From contig CAWJWL010000003.1 in NCBI GenBank assembly GCA_963846565.1, positions 310,001-374,000 on the forward strand: DNA of 64,000 bases. Direction: 5' to 3'. Numbering within the stretch: the stretch's first letter is position 1; the number at the start of each line of letters is the position of its first letter. The translations under genes were made by a program, and so were the position numbers. Below the pieces are notes generated by a model, which worked only from the letters and a program-made list of their open reading frames with translations, was not told where the DNA came from and searched no databases. This stretch comes from WHSW01 sp963846565. GTDB lineage: Bacteria > Actinomycetota > Thermoleophilia > Solirubrobacterales > 70-9. Positions 43,777 through 50,614 of this stretch are shown here, piece after piece.

Positions 43777-44958
43777 ATGAGAGCCTCCACGGCGCGCCGG
43801 ATCGCGCTCATATTGGTGGCGGCGATCGCCGCCACATCGTTCGCCACCGCCGCCGAGGCGAAGCCCAAGCAGAAGAAGAAGGGTGTCGACGTCACGGTGA
43901 TGACCCGCAACCTCTTCCTCGGCGCCGACTTGGCTCCGGCACTCGGGGCGAGCGGATTCGGCGCGTTCATCGATGCGAACGGCGCGATCCTGCGCGAGGT
44001 CTCGCAGACGAACTTCCCGCTCCGCGCCCAGGGTCTCGCGCAGGAGATCAAGAAGGAGAAGCCGCAGCTCATCGGCCTCCAGGAGGTTGCGCTGTGGCGC
44101 ACGGCAACGCCGGCCAGCCTCGCGCCGGTCTTCGAGGGCCCGAGTGCGACCACGGTCCGCTTCGACTTCCTCCAGCTGCTCCTCGACGAGCTCGCCGCGC
44201 GCGGGCAGAAGTACGTGCCCGCGGTGGTCCAGAACGAGTTCGACTTCGAGGCACCGGCGAACGAGAACGGCATTACCGGCGACGGGCCGGTTGTCGCCGC
44301 GAACGCCGAGCTCAACGGCCGCCTGACGATGCGCGACGTCATCCTCGTCCGCCAAGGCGGGCCGGTGAAGGTCAAGGTCGCCGATCCTGCCGGTGGCAAC
44401 TTCACCAACATCTACAAGCCGACCGTAGCCGGCGTCGAGGTCCTGGTCCAGCGCGGCTGGACGAAGGTCGCGGCGACGGCGAAGAAGGGGAAGGGCAAGA
44501 AGCGCCAGAAGGTCTCCTTCGACTTCGTCAACACGCACTTCGAGGCGTTCGACGATGAGACGCAGCGCCCGAGCATTCGCGCCCTGCAGGCCCAGGAGCT
44601 CACGTCCGGCTCCTCGAGCCCGTACGGCGAGGGCCGGGCAGTCGGCAAGAAGGTGATCGTCGTCGGCGACCTCAACTCCGACGTCCCGGGCGTCAAGCCG
44701 GGCGACGAGCAGGCGTTCCAGACGATGCTGGACGCGGGCTTCCGCGACCTCGGGACCACCCAGCCGCTGAGCTGCTGCGTCTCGAATCTGTTCGGCTCGC
44801 CGGACACCGAGTTCGATCACCGGGTCGACCACATCCTCACGAACGCCAAGAAGAAGAAGGTCAAGCGCGTCAAGGCGAAGGTCACCGGCCGCACGCCGGT
44901 CAACGGCGTCTACGACTCCGACCACGCCGGCATCGTCGCGACCCTGAAAATTCGCTGA
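43777..44958 (+). CDS. Secreted endonuclease/exonuclease/phosphatase family protein
   Basis: A 393-aa exported protein of the EEP fold. A signal peptide spans about 1-28 (RIALILVAAIAATSFATAAEA) and a Lys-rich stretch follows. Fold motifs are VMTRNLFLGADL, IGLQEVALW (catalytic Glu), FVNTHFEAF, VVGDLNSD and the terminal YDSDHAGIVATL (catalytic Asp-His). It could be a nuclease, sphingomyelinase-like or other phosphodiesterase. AGAGGAAAGG precedes the ATG as ribosome site. It begins the accessory segment between obgE and rpmA. Confidence 0.82.
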   Translation: MRASTARRIALILVAAIAATSFATAAEAKPKQKKKGVDVTVMTRNLFLGADLAPALGASGFGAFIDANGAILREVSQTNFPLRAQGLAQEIKKEKPQLIGLQEVALWRTATPASLAPVFEGPSATTVRFDFLQLLLDELAARGQKYVPAVVQNEFDFEAPANENGITGDGPVVAANAELNGRLTMRDVILVRQGGPVKVKVADPAGGNFTNIYKPTVAGVEVLVQRGWTKVAATAKKGKGKKRQKVSFDFVNTHFEAFDDETQRPSIRALQAQELTSGSSSPYGEGRAVGKKVIVVGDLNSDVPGVKPGDEQAFQTMLDAGFRDLGTTQPLSCCVSNLFGSPDTEFDHRVDHILTNAKKKKVKRVKAKVTGRTPVNGVYDSDHAGIVATLKIR

Positions 44959-44966
44959 GCAATTGA

Positions 44967-45020
44967 GCGTTCCGTCCGCCTCCCGGGCTTCGTCTCCGGG
45001 GCGGGCGGGTCAGCCGTTGG
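44967..45020 (-). repeat. Dispersed repeat, diverged copy C
   Basis: About 80% identical by eye to copies A and B with one 1-base gap. It fills the gap between the convergent phosphatase and anti-sigma genes. The outer hairpin arms CCGCC/GGCGG are retained, while the inner stem differs (CCGG/CCGG), so hairpin potential is kept despite sequence change. Confidence 0.6.
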
Positions 45021-45024
45021 ACGA

Positions 45025-45264
45025 TCAGGCGGAGTCGCCCTCGTGTGCGGCGCGGAACGCCGCGAGGGCCGCTTCGCGCGTTTCGGGTAGCTCGTCCCTC
45101 TCGGCGAGCCAGCCGAGCGCGGTCACCGTCTGTCGCATCTGCGCCAGGTAGGCGCTGCAGCCGCCGCAGTCGTGGATGTGCGCGTCGAGCTCGGCGCGGC
45201 GCTCCTCGCTCAGCGCACCCTCGAGGTACTCGGTGACTATCTCGACGAATTCTCTACAGGTCAC
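45025..45264 (-). CDS. Zinc-finger anti-sigma factor (zf-HC2)
   Basis: A 79-aa protein with the anti-sigma zinc motif: Cys3, then His29-x3-Cys33-x2-Cys36 (HIHDCGGC). It has no transmembrane helix, so it is a soluble anti-sigma factor, of the type that often senses redox state or other signals. Its start overlaps the ECF sigma stop by 4 bp, making them a sigma/anti-sigma pair. Confidence 0.88.
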   Translation of the reverse strand: MTCREFVEIVTEYLEGALSEERRAELDAHIHDCGGCSAYLAQMRQTVTALGWLAERDELPETREAALAAFRAAHEGDSA

Positions 45265-45929
45265 TTGGATTCCGCTCCCGCCTTCGTTTCCCGCTCCGCC
45301 TCGAAGTGCCGTTCGAGCGCGGCCCTCACCTTCGAGCGCGCGCGGTGCAGAAGGACTCGCTGATTGGTCTCACTGACCCCGAGCGCGTTACGAGCCTCCG
45401 CCGCCGAGTAGCCCTGGATGTCACGCAGAGTGAGGACCTCGCGCTGGCGCGGCGGCAGCACGGCGATCGCCGAGAGCATCACGTCACGCGCCTCACGTGA
45501 GGCCAGCTTCTCTTCGGGCGCCTCCCACTCGATCGGCGGCCGCGCCCAGCCGCCCGGCGCCTCCCCACGCCGCCCCTGGAAGCGCGATGGGTCGACCGCG
45601 GGCTCATTGCCACCCTCCTCGGCGCGGCGGCGGAAGGAGGCGAACGGCAGGGTCCGCTTCTCCCGCACGCCCTTCGTCCGCGCCTGGTTCAGGAGGATCT
45701 GAAAGATCCAGGTCCGCAGGGCGGAGCGGCCTTCGAAGCGGTCGATCCCGCTGATCACCGCGACCCAGGTGTCCTGGACCACCTCCTCCGCGATCGCCCG
45801 GCTCGGCACATGCGCCATCGCGAGGCGCAGGAGCGGCCCGTTGAGCTCGTCGACGAGCGAGGTGAACGCCGCCTCGTCCCCGTTTCGCAGCGCCTCGACC
45901 AGCGCCGCGTCGTCCAACCCCTTATTCAC
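45261..45929 (-). CDS. ECF-type RNA polymerase sigma factor
   Basis: A 222-aa sigma-70 family protein. Region 2 covers DELNGPLLRLAMAHVPSRAIAEEVVQDTWVAV and ALRTWIFQILLN, and region 4 is LPPRQREVLTLRDIQGYSAAEARNALGVSETNQRVLLHRARSKVR-type. A long linker with Gly/Pro/Arg-rich sequence separates them. I start at GTG 45929 (MNKGLDDAALVEAL); the frame is open to 46016 but would overlap the divergent nuclease gene. It shares its upstream region with the hairpin at 45966. Confidence 0.88.
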   Translation of the reverse strand: MNKGLDDAALVEALRNGDEAAFTSLVDELNGPLLRLAMAHVPSRAIAEEVVQDTWVAVISGIDRFEGRSALRTWIFQILLNQARTKGVREKRTLPFASFRRRAEEGGNEPAVDPSRFQGRRGEAPGGWARPPIEWEAPEEKLASREARDVMLSAIAVLPPRQREVLTLRDIQGYSAAEARNALGVSETNQRVLLHRARSKVRAALERHFEAERETKAGAESK

Positions 45930-45965
45930 GGGGGCGAGCCTATTACCGGGGGGCGCAAACCGCGC

Positions 45966-46004
45966 GTGGCGGCTTGTAGCCGGTATGCGGGCGCAGGCCG
46001 CCAC
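45966..46004 (+). repeat. Hairpin repeat over the start codon of the DUF559 gene
   Basis: GTGGCGGC (45966-45973) pairs with GCCGCCAC (45997-46004), and the ATG at 45985 sits in the loop. The preceding bases CGCGC and the segment TTGTAGCCGG are shared with the second copy at 46817. It could be an operator for this AbiEi-like protein, a translational control hairpin, or an element end. Confidence 0.7.
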
Positions 46005-46830
46005 ACCAGATGCCATCGTGGCGAGCGTCGCCGCGGTTCAGCACGGGGTGGTCACGTTTCAGCAGCTACTCGATGCCGGATTGACGCGGACCGGAATCCA
46101 GCGGCGGGTCGCCGCAGGGCGGCTACATCGGATCCACCGCGGCGTCTATGCGGTCGGCCACCCTGGGATCAGTCGCGAGGGCAGGTGGAGGGCGGCGACG
46201 CTGGCGTGCGGTCCCGGCGCGGCGCTCAGCCATCGCAGCGCCGCCGAGCTGTGGCGACTGCTGGAGCCGCTCGACGGCATTCCTCAGGTGACTGTGTCGG
46301 CGAGCAGCGGCCGACGATCGAACCAGGAGATCCGGATCCACCGCTCCCGCTCCTTGACGGCGCGGATGCTCACCCACGAGCACCGGATACCCGTCACCGA
46401 TCCGCAGCGGACGCTCGAGGACCTCAAGCGCCAAGAAGCACCCGGCGTCCTCCGCCGGGCTCTCCGAGAAGCCGAGTTTCGGCGACTCCCGGTGACCAGG
46501 GCCTTGCTGGTGCCGGATCGCGCCGGGAACGATCTCGAGCTCGCGCTATTGCGTCTCTGCGGGCGGTTCCGGCTGCCCGAGCCGGAGACGAACGTGCCGA
46601 TCCATGGCTTTGAGGTCGATTTCCTGTGGCGGGCGCAGCGGCTGATCGTCGAGACCGACGGCTATGACGCCCATCGCGGGTCCGTTGCCTTCGAGGAGGA
46701 CCACCGTCGCGACGTCCGCTTGATCGCGCTCGGTTACTTCGTGCTTCGCTTCACCTACCGGCAGGTGATGAGCGAGGCGGCCGACGTGGCCGCTGTGATC
46801 CGGCAGCGCCTCGCGCGTGGCGGTTTGTAG
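45985..46830 (+). CDS. AbiEi-like antitoxin N-terminal domain fused to DUF559 nuclease
   Basis: A 281-aa protein. Residues 1-60 form a winged helix like the type IV AbiEi antitoxin N-terminus (HGVVTFQQLLDAGLTRTGIQRRVAAGRLHRIHRGVYAVG). Residues about 175-278 form a DUF559/Vsr-like PD-(D/E)XK domain with FEVDFLW (Asp212), IVETDGYDAH (Glu223, Asp225) and DVRLIALGYFVLRFTYRQV. No partner toxin gene is adjacent. Both ends of the gene lie inside matching hairpins. The frame is open further upstream but that is antisense to the sigma gene. Role unknown; defence or mobile-element nuclease are candidates. Confidence 0.82.
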   Translation: MRAQAATPDAIVASVAAVQHGVVTFQQLLDAGLTRTGIQRRVAAGRLHRIHRGVYAVGHPGISREGRWRAATLACGPGAALSHRSAAELWRLLEPLDGIPQVTVSASSGRRSNQEIRIHRSRSLTARMLTHEHRIPVTDPQRTLEDLKRQEAPGVLRRALREAEFRRLPVTRALLVPDRAGNDLELALLRLCGRFRLPEPETNVPIHGFEVDFLWRAQRLIVETDGYDAHRGSVAFEEDHRRDVRLIALGYFVLRFTYRQVMSEAADVAAVIRQRLARGGL

Positions 46831-46855
46831 CCGGATACCGGCCACAGACCGCCAC
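46817..46855 (+). repeat. Hairpin repeat over the stop codon of the DUF559 gene
   Basis: GTGGCGGT (46817-46824) pairs with ACCGCCAC (46848-46855), and an inner stem GCCGG/CCGGC with loop ATA completes a nearly 18-bp hairpin. The stop TAG (46828-46830) lies in the left arm. Compared with the first copy, C-G at the end of the outer stem is replaced by T-A, a compensatory change. It may also act as terminator between this gene and the convergent rpmA. Confidence 0.75.
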
Positions 46856-46861
46856 GGGCCT

Positions 46862-47116
46862 CTACTCGGCGTCGTTGACGGTGACGGTGCGGCCCTTGCG
46901 GCCGCTGTCGAACTCGACCTTGCCGGCGCGCGTGGCGAAGATCGTGTGGTCGCGGCCGATGCCGGTGCCGTCGCCGGGGCGGAAACGGGTGCCACGCTGG
47001 CGGACGATGATCTCGCCGCCGCCGACCTGCTGCCCGGCGAAGATCTTGACGCCGAGCATCTTCGGGTTGGAATCGCGGCCGTTGCGGCTCGATCCGAGTC
47101 CCTTCTTATGAGCCAT
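46862..47116 (-). CDS. rpmA: 50S ribosomal protein L27
   Basis: Peptidyl-transferase-side ribosomal protein, 84 aa. MAHKKGLGSSRNGRDSNPKMLGVK and the QQVGGGEIIVRQRGTRFRPG block are diagnostic. There is no N-terminal extension, so it does not need the Prp-type processing seen in Firmicutes. Its start overlaps the rplU end by 11 bp. Confidence 0.97.
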   Translation of the reverse strand: MAHKKGLGSSRNGRDSNPKMLGVKIFAGQQVGGGEIIVRQRGTRFRPGDGTGIGRDHTIFATRAGKVEFDSGRKGRTVTVNDAE

Positions 47117-47510
47117 TCTCGGCCTCCTCTTCCTTCTTCTCCGCCTCGGGCTTCGGCTCGACGGCCTTCTTCGCCGCGGGCTTCCGGGTCAGCATCTTGA
47201 CCTCGGTGACCTCGAGCCTGGTCAGTTCGGAGCGGTGCCCGGCGCGCTTGCGGTAGCCCTTCTTTGCCTTGTACTTGAAGACGCGGATCTTCTCGCCGCG
47301 CACGTGCTCGGAGACCTTCGCCTCGACCTTGACCTTCTCCAGGTCGCCGCCCGCGGTGACGACGTCGTCGCCGTCGCCGCGGAACATGACGGCCCGCAGG
47401 TTCACCTTCGCGCCCTCGTCCTCGCTGAGGCGATCGACGACGAGCACCGTGCCCTTCTCGGCGCGGTACTGCTTGCCGCCACTTTCCACTATCGCGTAGG
47501 TCTCTGCCAT
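47106..47510 (-). CDS. rplU: 50S ribosomal protein L21
   Basis: 23S rRNA-binding protein (134 aa). MAETYAIVESGGKQYRAEKGTVLVVD begins the family, and KIRVFKYKAKKGYRKRAGHRSELTRLEV is the RNA-binding signature. A Lys/Glu/Ala-rich tail of about 30 residues (VEPKPEAEKKEEEAENGS) extends beyond the usual end and should be disordered. It starts 6 bp after the RNase E/G stop. Confidence 0.96.
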   Translation of the reverse strand: MAETYAIVESGGKQYRAEKGTVLVVDRLSEDEGAKVNLRAVMFRGDGDDVVTAGGDLEKVKVEAKVSEHVRGEKIRVFKYKAKKGYRKRAGHRSELTRLEVTEVKMLTRKPAAKKAVEPKPEAEKKEEEAENGS

Positions 47511-47516
47511 CGGTCG

Positions 47517-49406
47517 TTACTCGGTCTTTGCGCGACTACGGCGCCTGCCGCCTCGGCGGCCGCGGCGCCGTACCCCGGACTCTCCGGAAGGCGGTGATTC
47601 TACCTTCTCCCCGTTCTCATCCAGCAGGGCGGCCGTCGCGGCGGAGCGGGCCACCGTCTCGATCCGCACCAGGCGGCGCTCACCGACGTGGCTGCCGCCC
47701 CCCGTGACGCTGACGATGTATGAATCGACCCGTGCGACGGCGTCGTCGGCGTTGTACATGTGCGGCTCCTCGATCGTGACCAGCACCTCCTCGCCGACAC
47801 TGAACGGCAGCGCCCTCGCCTCGATCTCGTCGCGGGTCCCGCGGTCGACCACCTCATAGGTCTCGATCGCGAGCGCATCGCCGCCCTCGAAGTGGAAGTG
47901 CTTGCCGGTCTCCTCCTCGAGCTCGGCGAGCCCGGAGTCCTCGGCGACCAGCTCGGCGGCGACGTTCGGGTTGACGCGGATCAGGAACGCCTCCGGCTGG
48001 GACTCGGCGGCCGCGAGCTCGCGCAGGCTGCGCAGCACCTCGATCGACATCGTCTCGGCGGAGCGGACGACGCCCTCGCCGTCACAGGTCGGGCAGCGCT
48101 CGGTGAGGATCTCCCGAACGCCGTCGGTGACGTTCTGACGCGTCATCTCGACGAGACCCAGCGGTGAGACCTCCATCACATAGCTCTTCGTCTTGTCGGC
48201 GTCGAGCGCCTTCTTCAGCGTCTTCAGGACCTGGTCGCGGTTCTTCGCCCGCGCCATGTCGATGAAGTCGATGACGATGATGCCGCCGATGTCGCGCAGC
48301 CGCATCTGGCGCACGACCTCCTCGGCGGCCTCGACGTTGACCCTCGTGATCGTGTCCTCGAGCCGGCCCTTGCCGCGCCCGGTGAAGCTGCCCGTGTTGA
48401 CGTCGATCACGGTCAGCGCCTCGGCGTAGTCGATCATCAGATAGCCGCCGGAGGCGAGGTCGGCGCGCCGCGAGAGCACTTCGCTGAACGCGTCCTCGAC
48501 GCCCTCGTGGCGGAGCAGGGGCTGCGCGTCGGTGTAGAGCTCGACGTGCTGGACCAGCTCCGGAGCGGTGCGCTCGAAGAAGCTCGTCACGCGCTGGTGC
48601 TGCTTGGAGTCGTCGATCACCGCGCCGTCGAACTCCTTCGTCAGCACGTCGCGAAGGACGCGGATCGAGAGATCGGCCTCCTGGAACGCCATCGCGGGCG
48701 CCTTCACCTCGTCGGCACGGCGCTGCATCACCTCGTAGAGCTTCTGCAGGTACGCGAGGTCGCGCTCGAAGTCCTCCTTCGTCGCGCCCTCGGCTGCCGT
48801 GCGGACGATCAGGCCGCCCTCGCCCTTGTGCACCTTCTGCAGCATCTTGCGCTGCTTGTCGCGCTCGCCGTCAGGCAGGCGGCGGGAAGCGCCGACGCCG
48901 GCGCCGAGCGGCATGTAGACGAGGTAGCGGCCGGCAATCGAGATCTGCATCGAAAGACGCGCGCCCTTCGTCTTCAGCGGGTCCTTGACGACCTGGACGA
49001 GGACCTCCTGCTTGGGCTTGATCAGCTCGTCGATCCGCCGCCCCTTGCCGTGCCCGCGCCGAGGCGCGCGCTGGCCGTCCGGGAGGACGATCTCGTCGAC
49101 GTGGAGGAAGCCGTTTCGCTCCAGCCCGATGTCGACGAACGCGGCCTCCATCCCGGGAAGCACGTTGTCGACGACTCCCTTGTAGATGTTGCCGACGATC
49201 GAGCGCGAGCCCTTTCGTTCGACGTAAAGCTCCGCTACGCGAAGCTTTCCGTCGGAATCACGGCGCGTCGGCTGCTCGGCTTCGCCTCCGCTGCCGCCGC
49301 GGTTTGTTTTGGCACGGCCGTTCGTTTGACGGGCGGTGCCCTTGCCTTCGAGTACCGCGACCCGGGTCTCCCCGGCGTCGACGGATACGAGAATTCGTTT
49401 CTTCAG
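47517..49406 (-). CDS. rng: Ribonuclease E/G, apparent CTG start
   Basis: Endoribonuclease (629 aa) for rRNA processing and mRNA decay. The catalytic domain shows LTVIDVNTG and GGIIVIDFIDM (metal-binding Asp residues), the zinc link CPTCDGEG, and a basic Arg-rich tail. Family sequence begins upstream of the first ATG: KKRILVSVDAGETRVAVLEG, then an inserted Gly/Lys-rich stretch and LRVAELYVERKGSRSIVGNIYKG. The only possible initiator for it is CTG 49404-49406, since a TGA lies three codons upstream. GAGGTGAT ends 5 bp before that CTG. Confidence 0.9.
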   Translation of the reverse strand: MKKRILVSVDAGETRVAVLEGKGTARQTNGRAKTNRGGSGGEAEQPTRRDSDGKLRVAELYVERKGSRSIVGNIYKGVVDNVLPGMEAAFVDIGLERNGFLHVDEIVLPDGQRAPRRGHGKGRRIDELIKPKQEVLVQVVKDPLKTKGARLSMQISIAGRYLVYMPLGAGVGASRRLPDGERDKQRKMLQKVHKGEGGLIVRTAAEGATKEDFERDLAYLQKLYEVMQRRADEVKAPAMAFQEADLSIRVLRDVLTKEFDGAVIDDSKQHQRVTSFFERTAPELVQHVELYTDAQPLLRHEGVEDAFSEVLSRRADLASGGYLMIDYAEALTVIDVNTGSFTGRGKGRLEDTITRVNVEAAEEVVRQMRLRDIGGIIVIDFIDMARAKNRDQVLKTLKKALDADKTKSYVMEVSPLGLVEMTRQNVTDGVREILTERCPTCDGEGVVRSAETMSIEVLRSLRELAAAESQPEAFLIRVNPNVAAELVAEDSGLAELEEETGKHFHFEGGDALAIETYEVVDRGTRDEIEARALPFSVGEEVLVTIEEPHMYNADDAVARVDSYIVSVTGGGSHVGERRLVRIETVARSAATAALLDENGEKVESPPSGESGVRRRGRRGGRRRSRAKTE

Positions 49407-49411
49407 GTCAA

Positions 49412-49419
49412 ATCACCTC
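49412..49419 (-). promoter_or_regulatory. Shine-Dalgarno site that fixes the CTG start of rng
   Basis: GAGGTGAT on the minus strand is a near-perfect complement to the 16S 3' end. It overlaps the rodA stop codon and lies 5 bp before CTG 49406. The next ATG in frame is 81 codons further on, inside conserved sequence, so this site decides the start. Confidence 0.75.
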
Positions 49420-50614
49420 AAAGCGGTATCTGGCCCCGCTTCGAGGAGAGTTGCGCTTGCACATAGATGCTCTGCAGGAGTCCGAGCGCCAGGAAGGTGG
49501 CAATCACGGACGACCCGCCGTAGCTCATCAGCGGCAATGGAATACCGGTGATCGGCATGATTCCGATGTTCATCCCCACGTTTACGAGCAGATGGAACAT
49601 CAGCATCGCGGCGACTCCGCCGGCGATCAGGCTGCCGTAAAAGTTCTTCGAGAGAGTCATGATGCGAAGCGCCCTCCATATCAGCAGGGCGTATAGCGAG
49701 AGTAAGAACGCGGCTCCAGCGAAACCGAAGCGCTCGCCCACGACCGCGAATACGAAGTCGGTGTGGCGCTCCGGCAAGAAGCCTTTGGATGTCTGCGTAG
49801 ATTCATCGCCGCGTCCGGTTTTCCCCCCAGCGCCGACCGAGATCAACGACTGGTTGATCTGGTAGCTGGAATCCGCAGGATCGTCACTGGGGTGCAGGAA
49901 GGCGGTAAGGCGATCCTGCTGGTACCCCTTGAGGATAGGGGCTCCGAGGGCGGGAGCGATCACAAGCACCGCAACGACCACGCTGACGGCCGCTCCACCC
50001 ATGATCGCGAAGTGGCTCCACTTCACCCCGGCGATGAACATGATCGCGAAGGTGACGGCGCCGTAGACCAGCGCCGTACCGAGGTCCGGCTGGAGCAAGA
50101 CGAGGGCCGCTGGGACCATGCCGAGCAGCAGGAGCCGCAGCGTCCGGCGCCATTCGGAGCTGCGCCGCGCGGTGTCGAGCGCGAACGCCGCCAGGGCGAC
50201 AATCAAGAGGACCTTGCCGATCTCCGACGGCTGGAAGCGGAAGAACGGCAGCTCGATCCAGGCCCGGGTTCCGCGGGTCGCCTCGGCGAAGACGAAGACC
50301 AGGCAGATCGCCGCGATCATGGCTGTGTAGATGCCGACGCGGAGCTCGCGGAAGCGTGAGTAGTCGACCCTCGCGGTGGCGAACAGGAGCGCCGTCCCGA
50401 TCACCGCGTAGATCGCCTGGCGGACCGCGTAGTGGTACGGGTCGCCGGGGAAGTCGTCCTGGGTCGCGACGCCGAGCGTGTAGATCGAGAAGGCGATGAT
50501 CCCGAGCCCGCCGATCAGGATCCAGGGGTCCAGACGCGCGAAGCCGGTGCGCTCGATCAGGCCGGCGCGCGGCTGTTCGAAGCGGGGGCGCGAGTGCGGG
50601 AAGGCCTCCATCAC
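49418..50614 (-). CDS. rodA: Peptidoglycan glycosyltransferase RodA (SEDS family)
   Basis: Polytopic SEDS polymerase (398 aa) that works with the class B PBP2 in lateral wall growth. About ten hydrophobic segments are visible. Conserved blocks include RGTRAWIELPFFRFQPSEIGK, LVLLQPDLGTALVYGAV, SKGFLPERHTDFVFAVVGERFGF and the C-terminal GIPLPLMSYGGSSV. It overlaps mrdA by 4 bp in the mre-mrdA-rodA elongasome cluster. Confidence 0.94.
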   Translation of the reverse strand: MMEAFPHSRPRFEQPRAGLIERTGFARLDPWILIGGLGIIAFSIYTLGVATQDDFPGDPYHYAVRQAIYAVIGTALLFATARVDYSRFRELRVGIYTAMIAAICLVFVFAEATRGTRAWIELPFFRFQPSEIGKVLLIVALAAFALDTARRSSEWRRTLRLLLLGMVPAALVLLQPDLGTALVYGAVTFAIMFIAGVKWSHFAIMGGAAVSVVVAVLVIAPALGAPILKGYQQDRLTAFLHPSDDPADSSYQINQSLISVGAGGKTGRGDESTQTSKGFLPERHTDFVFAVVGERFGFAGAAFLLSLYALLIWRALRIMTLSKNFYGSLIAGGVAAMLMFHLLVNVGMNIGIMPITGIPLPLMSYGGSSVIATFLALGLLQSIYVQAQLSSKRGQIPL

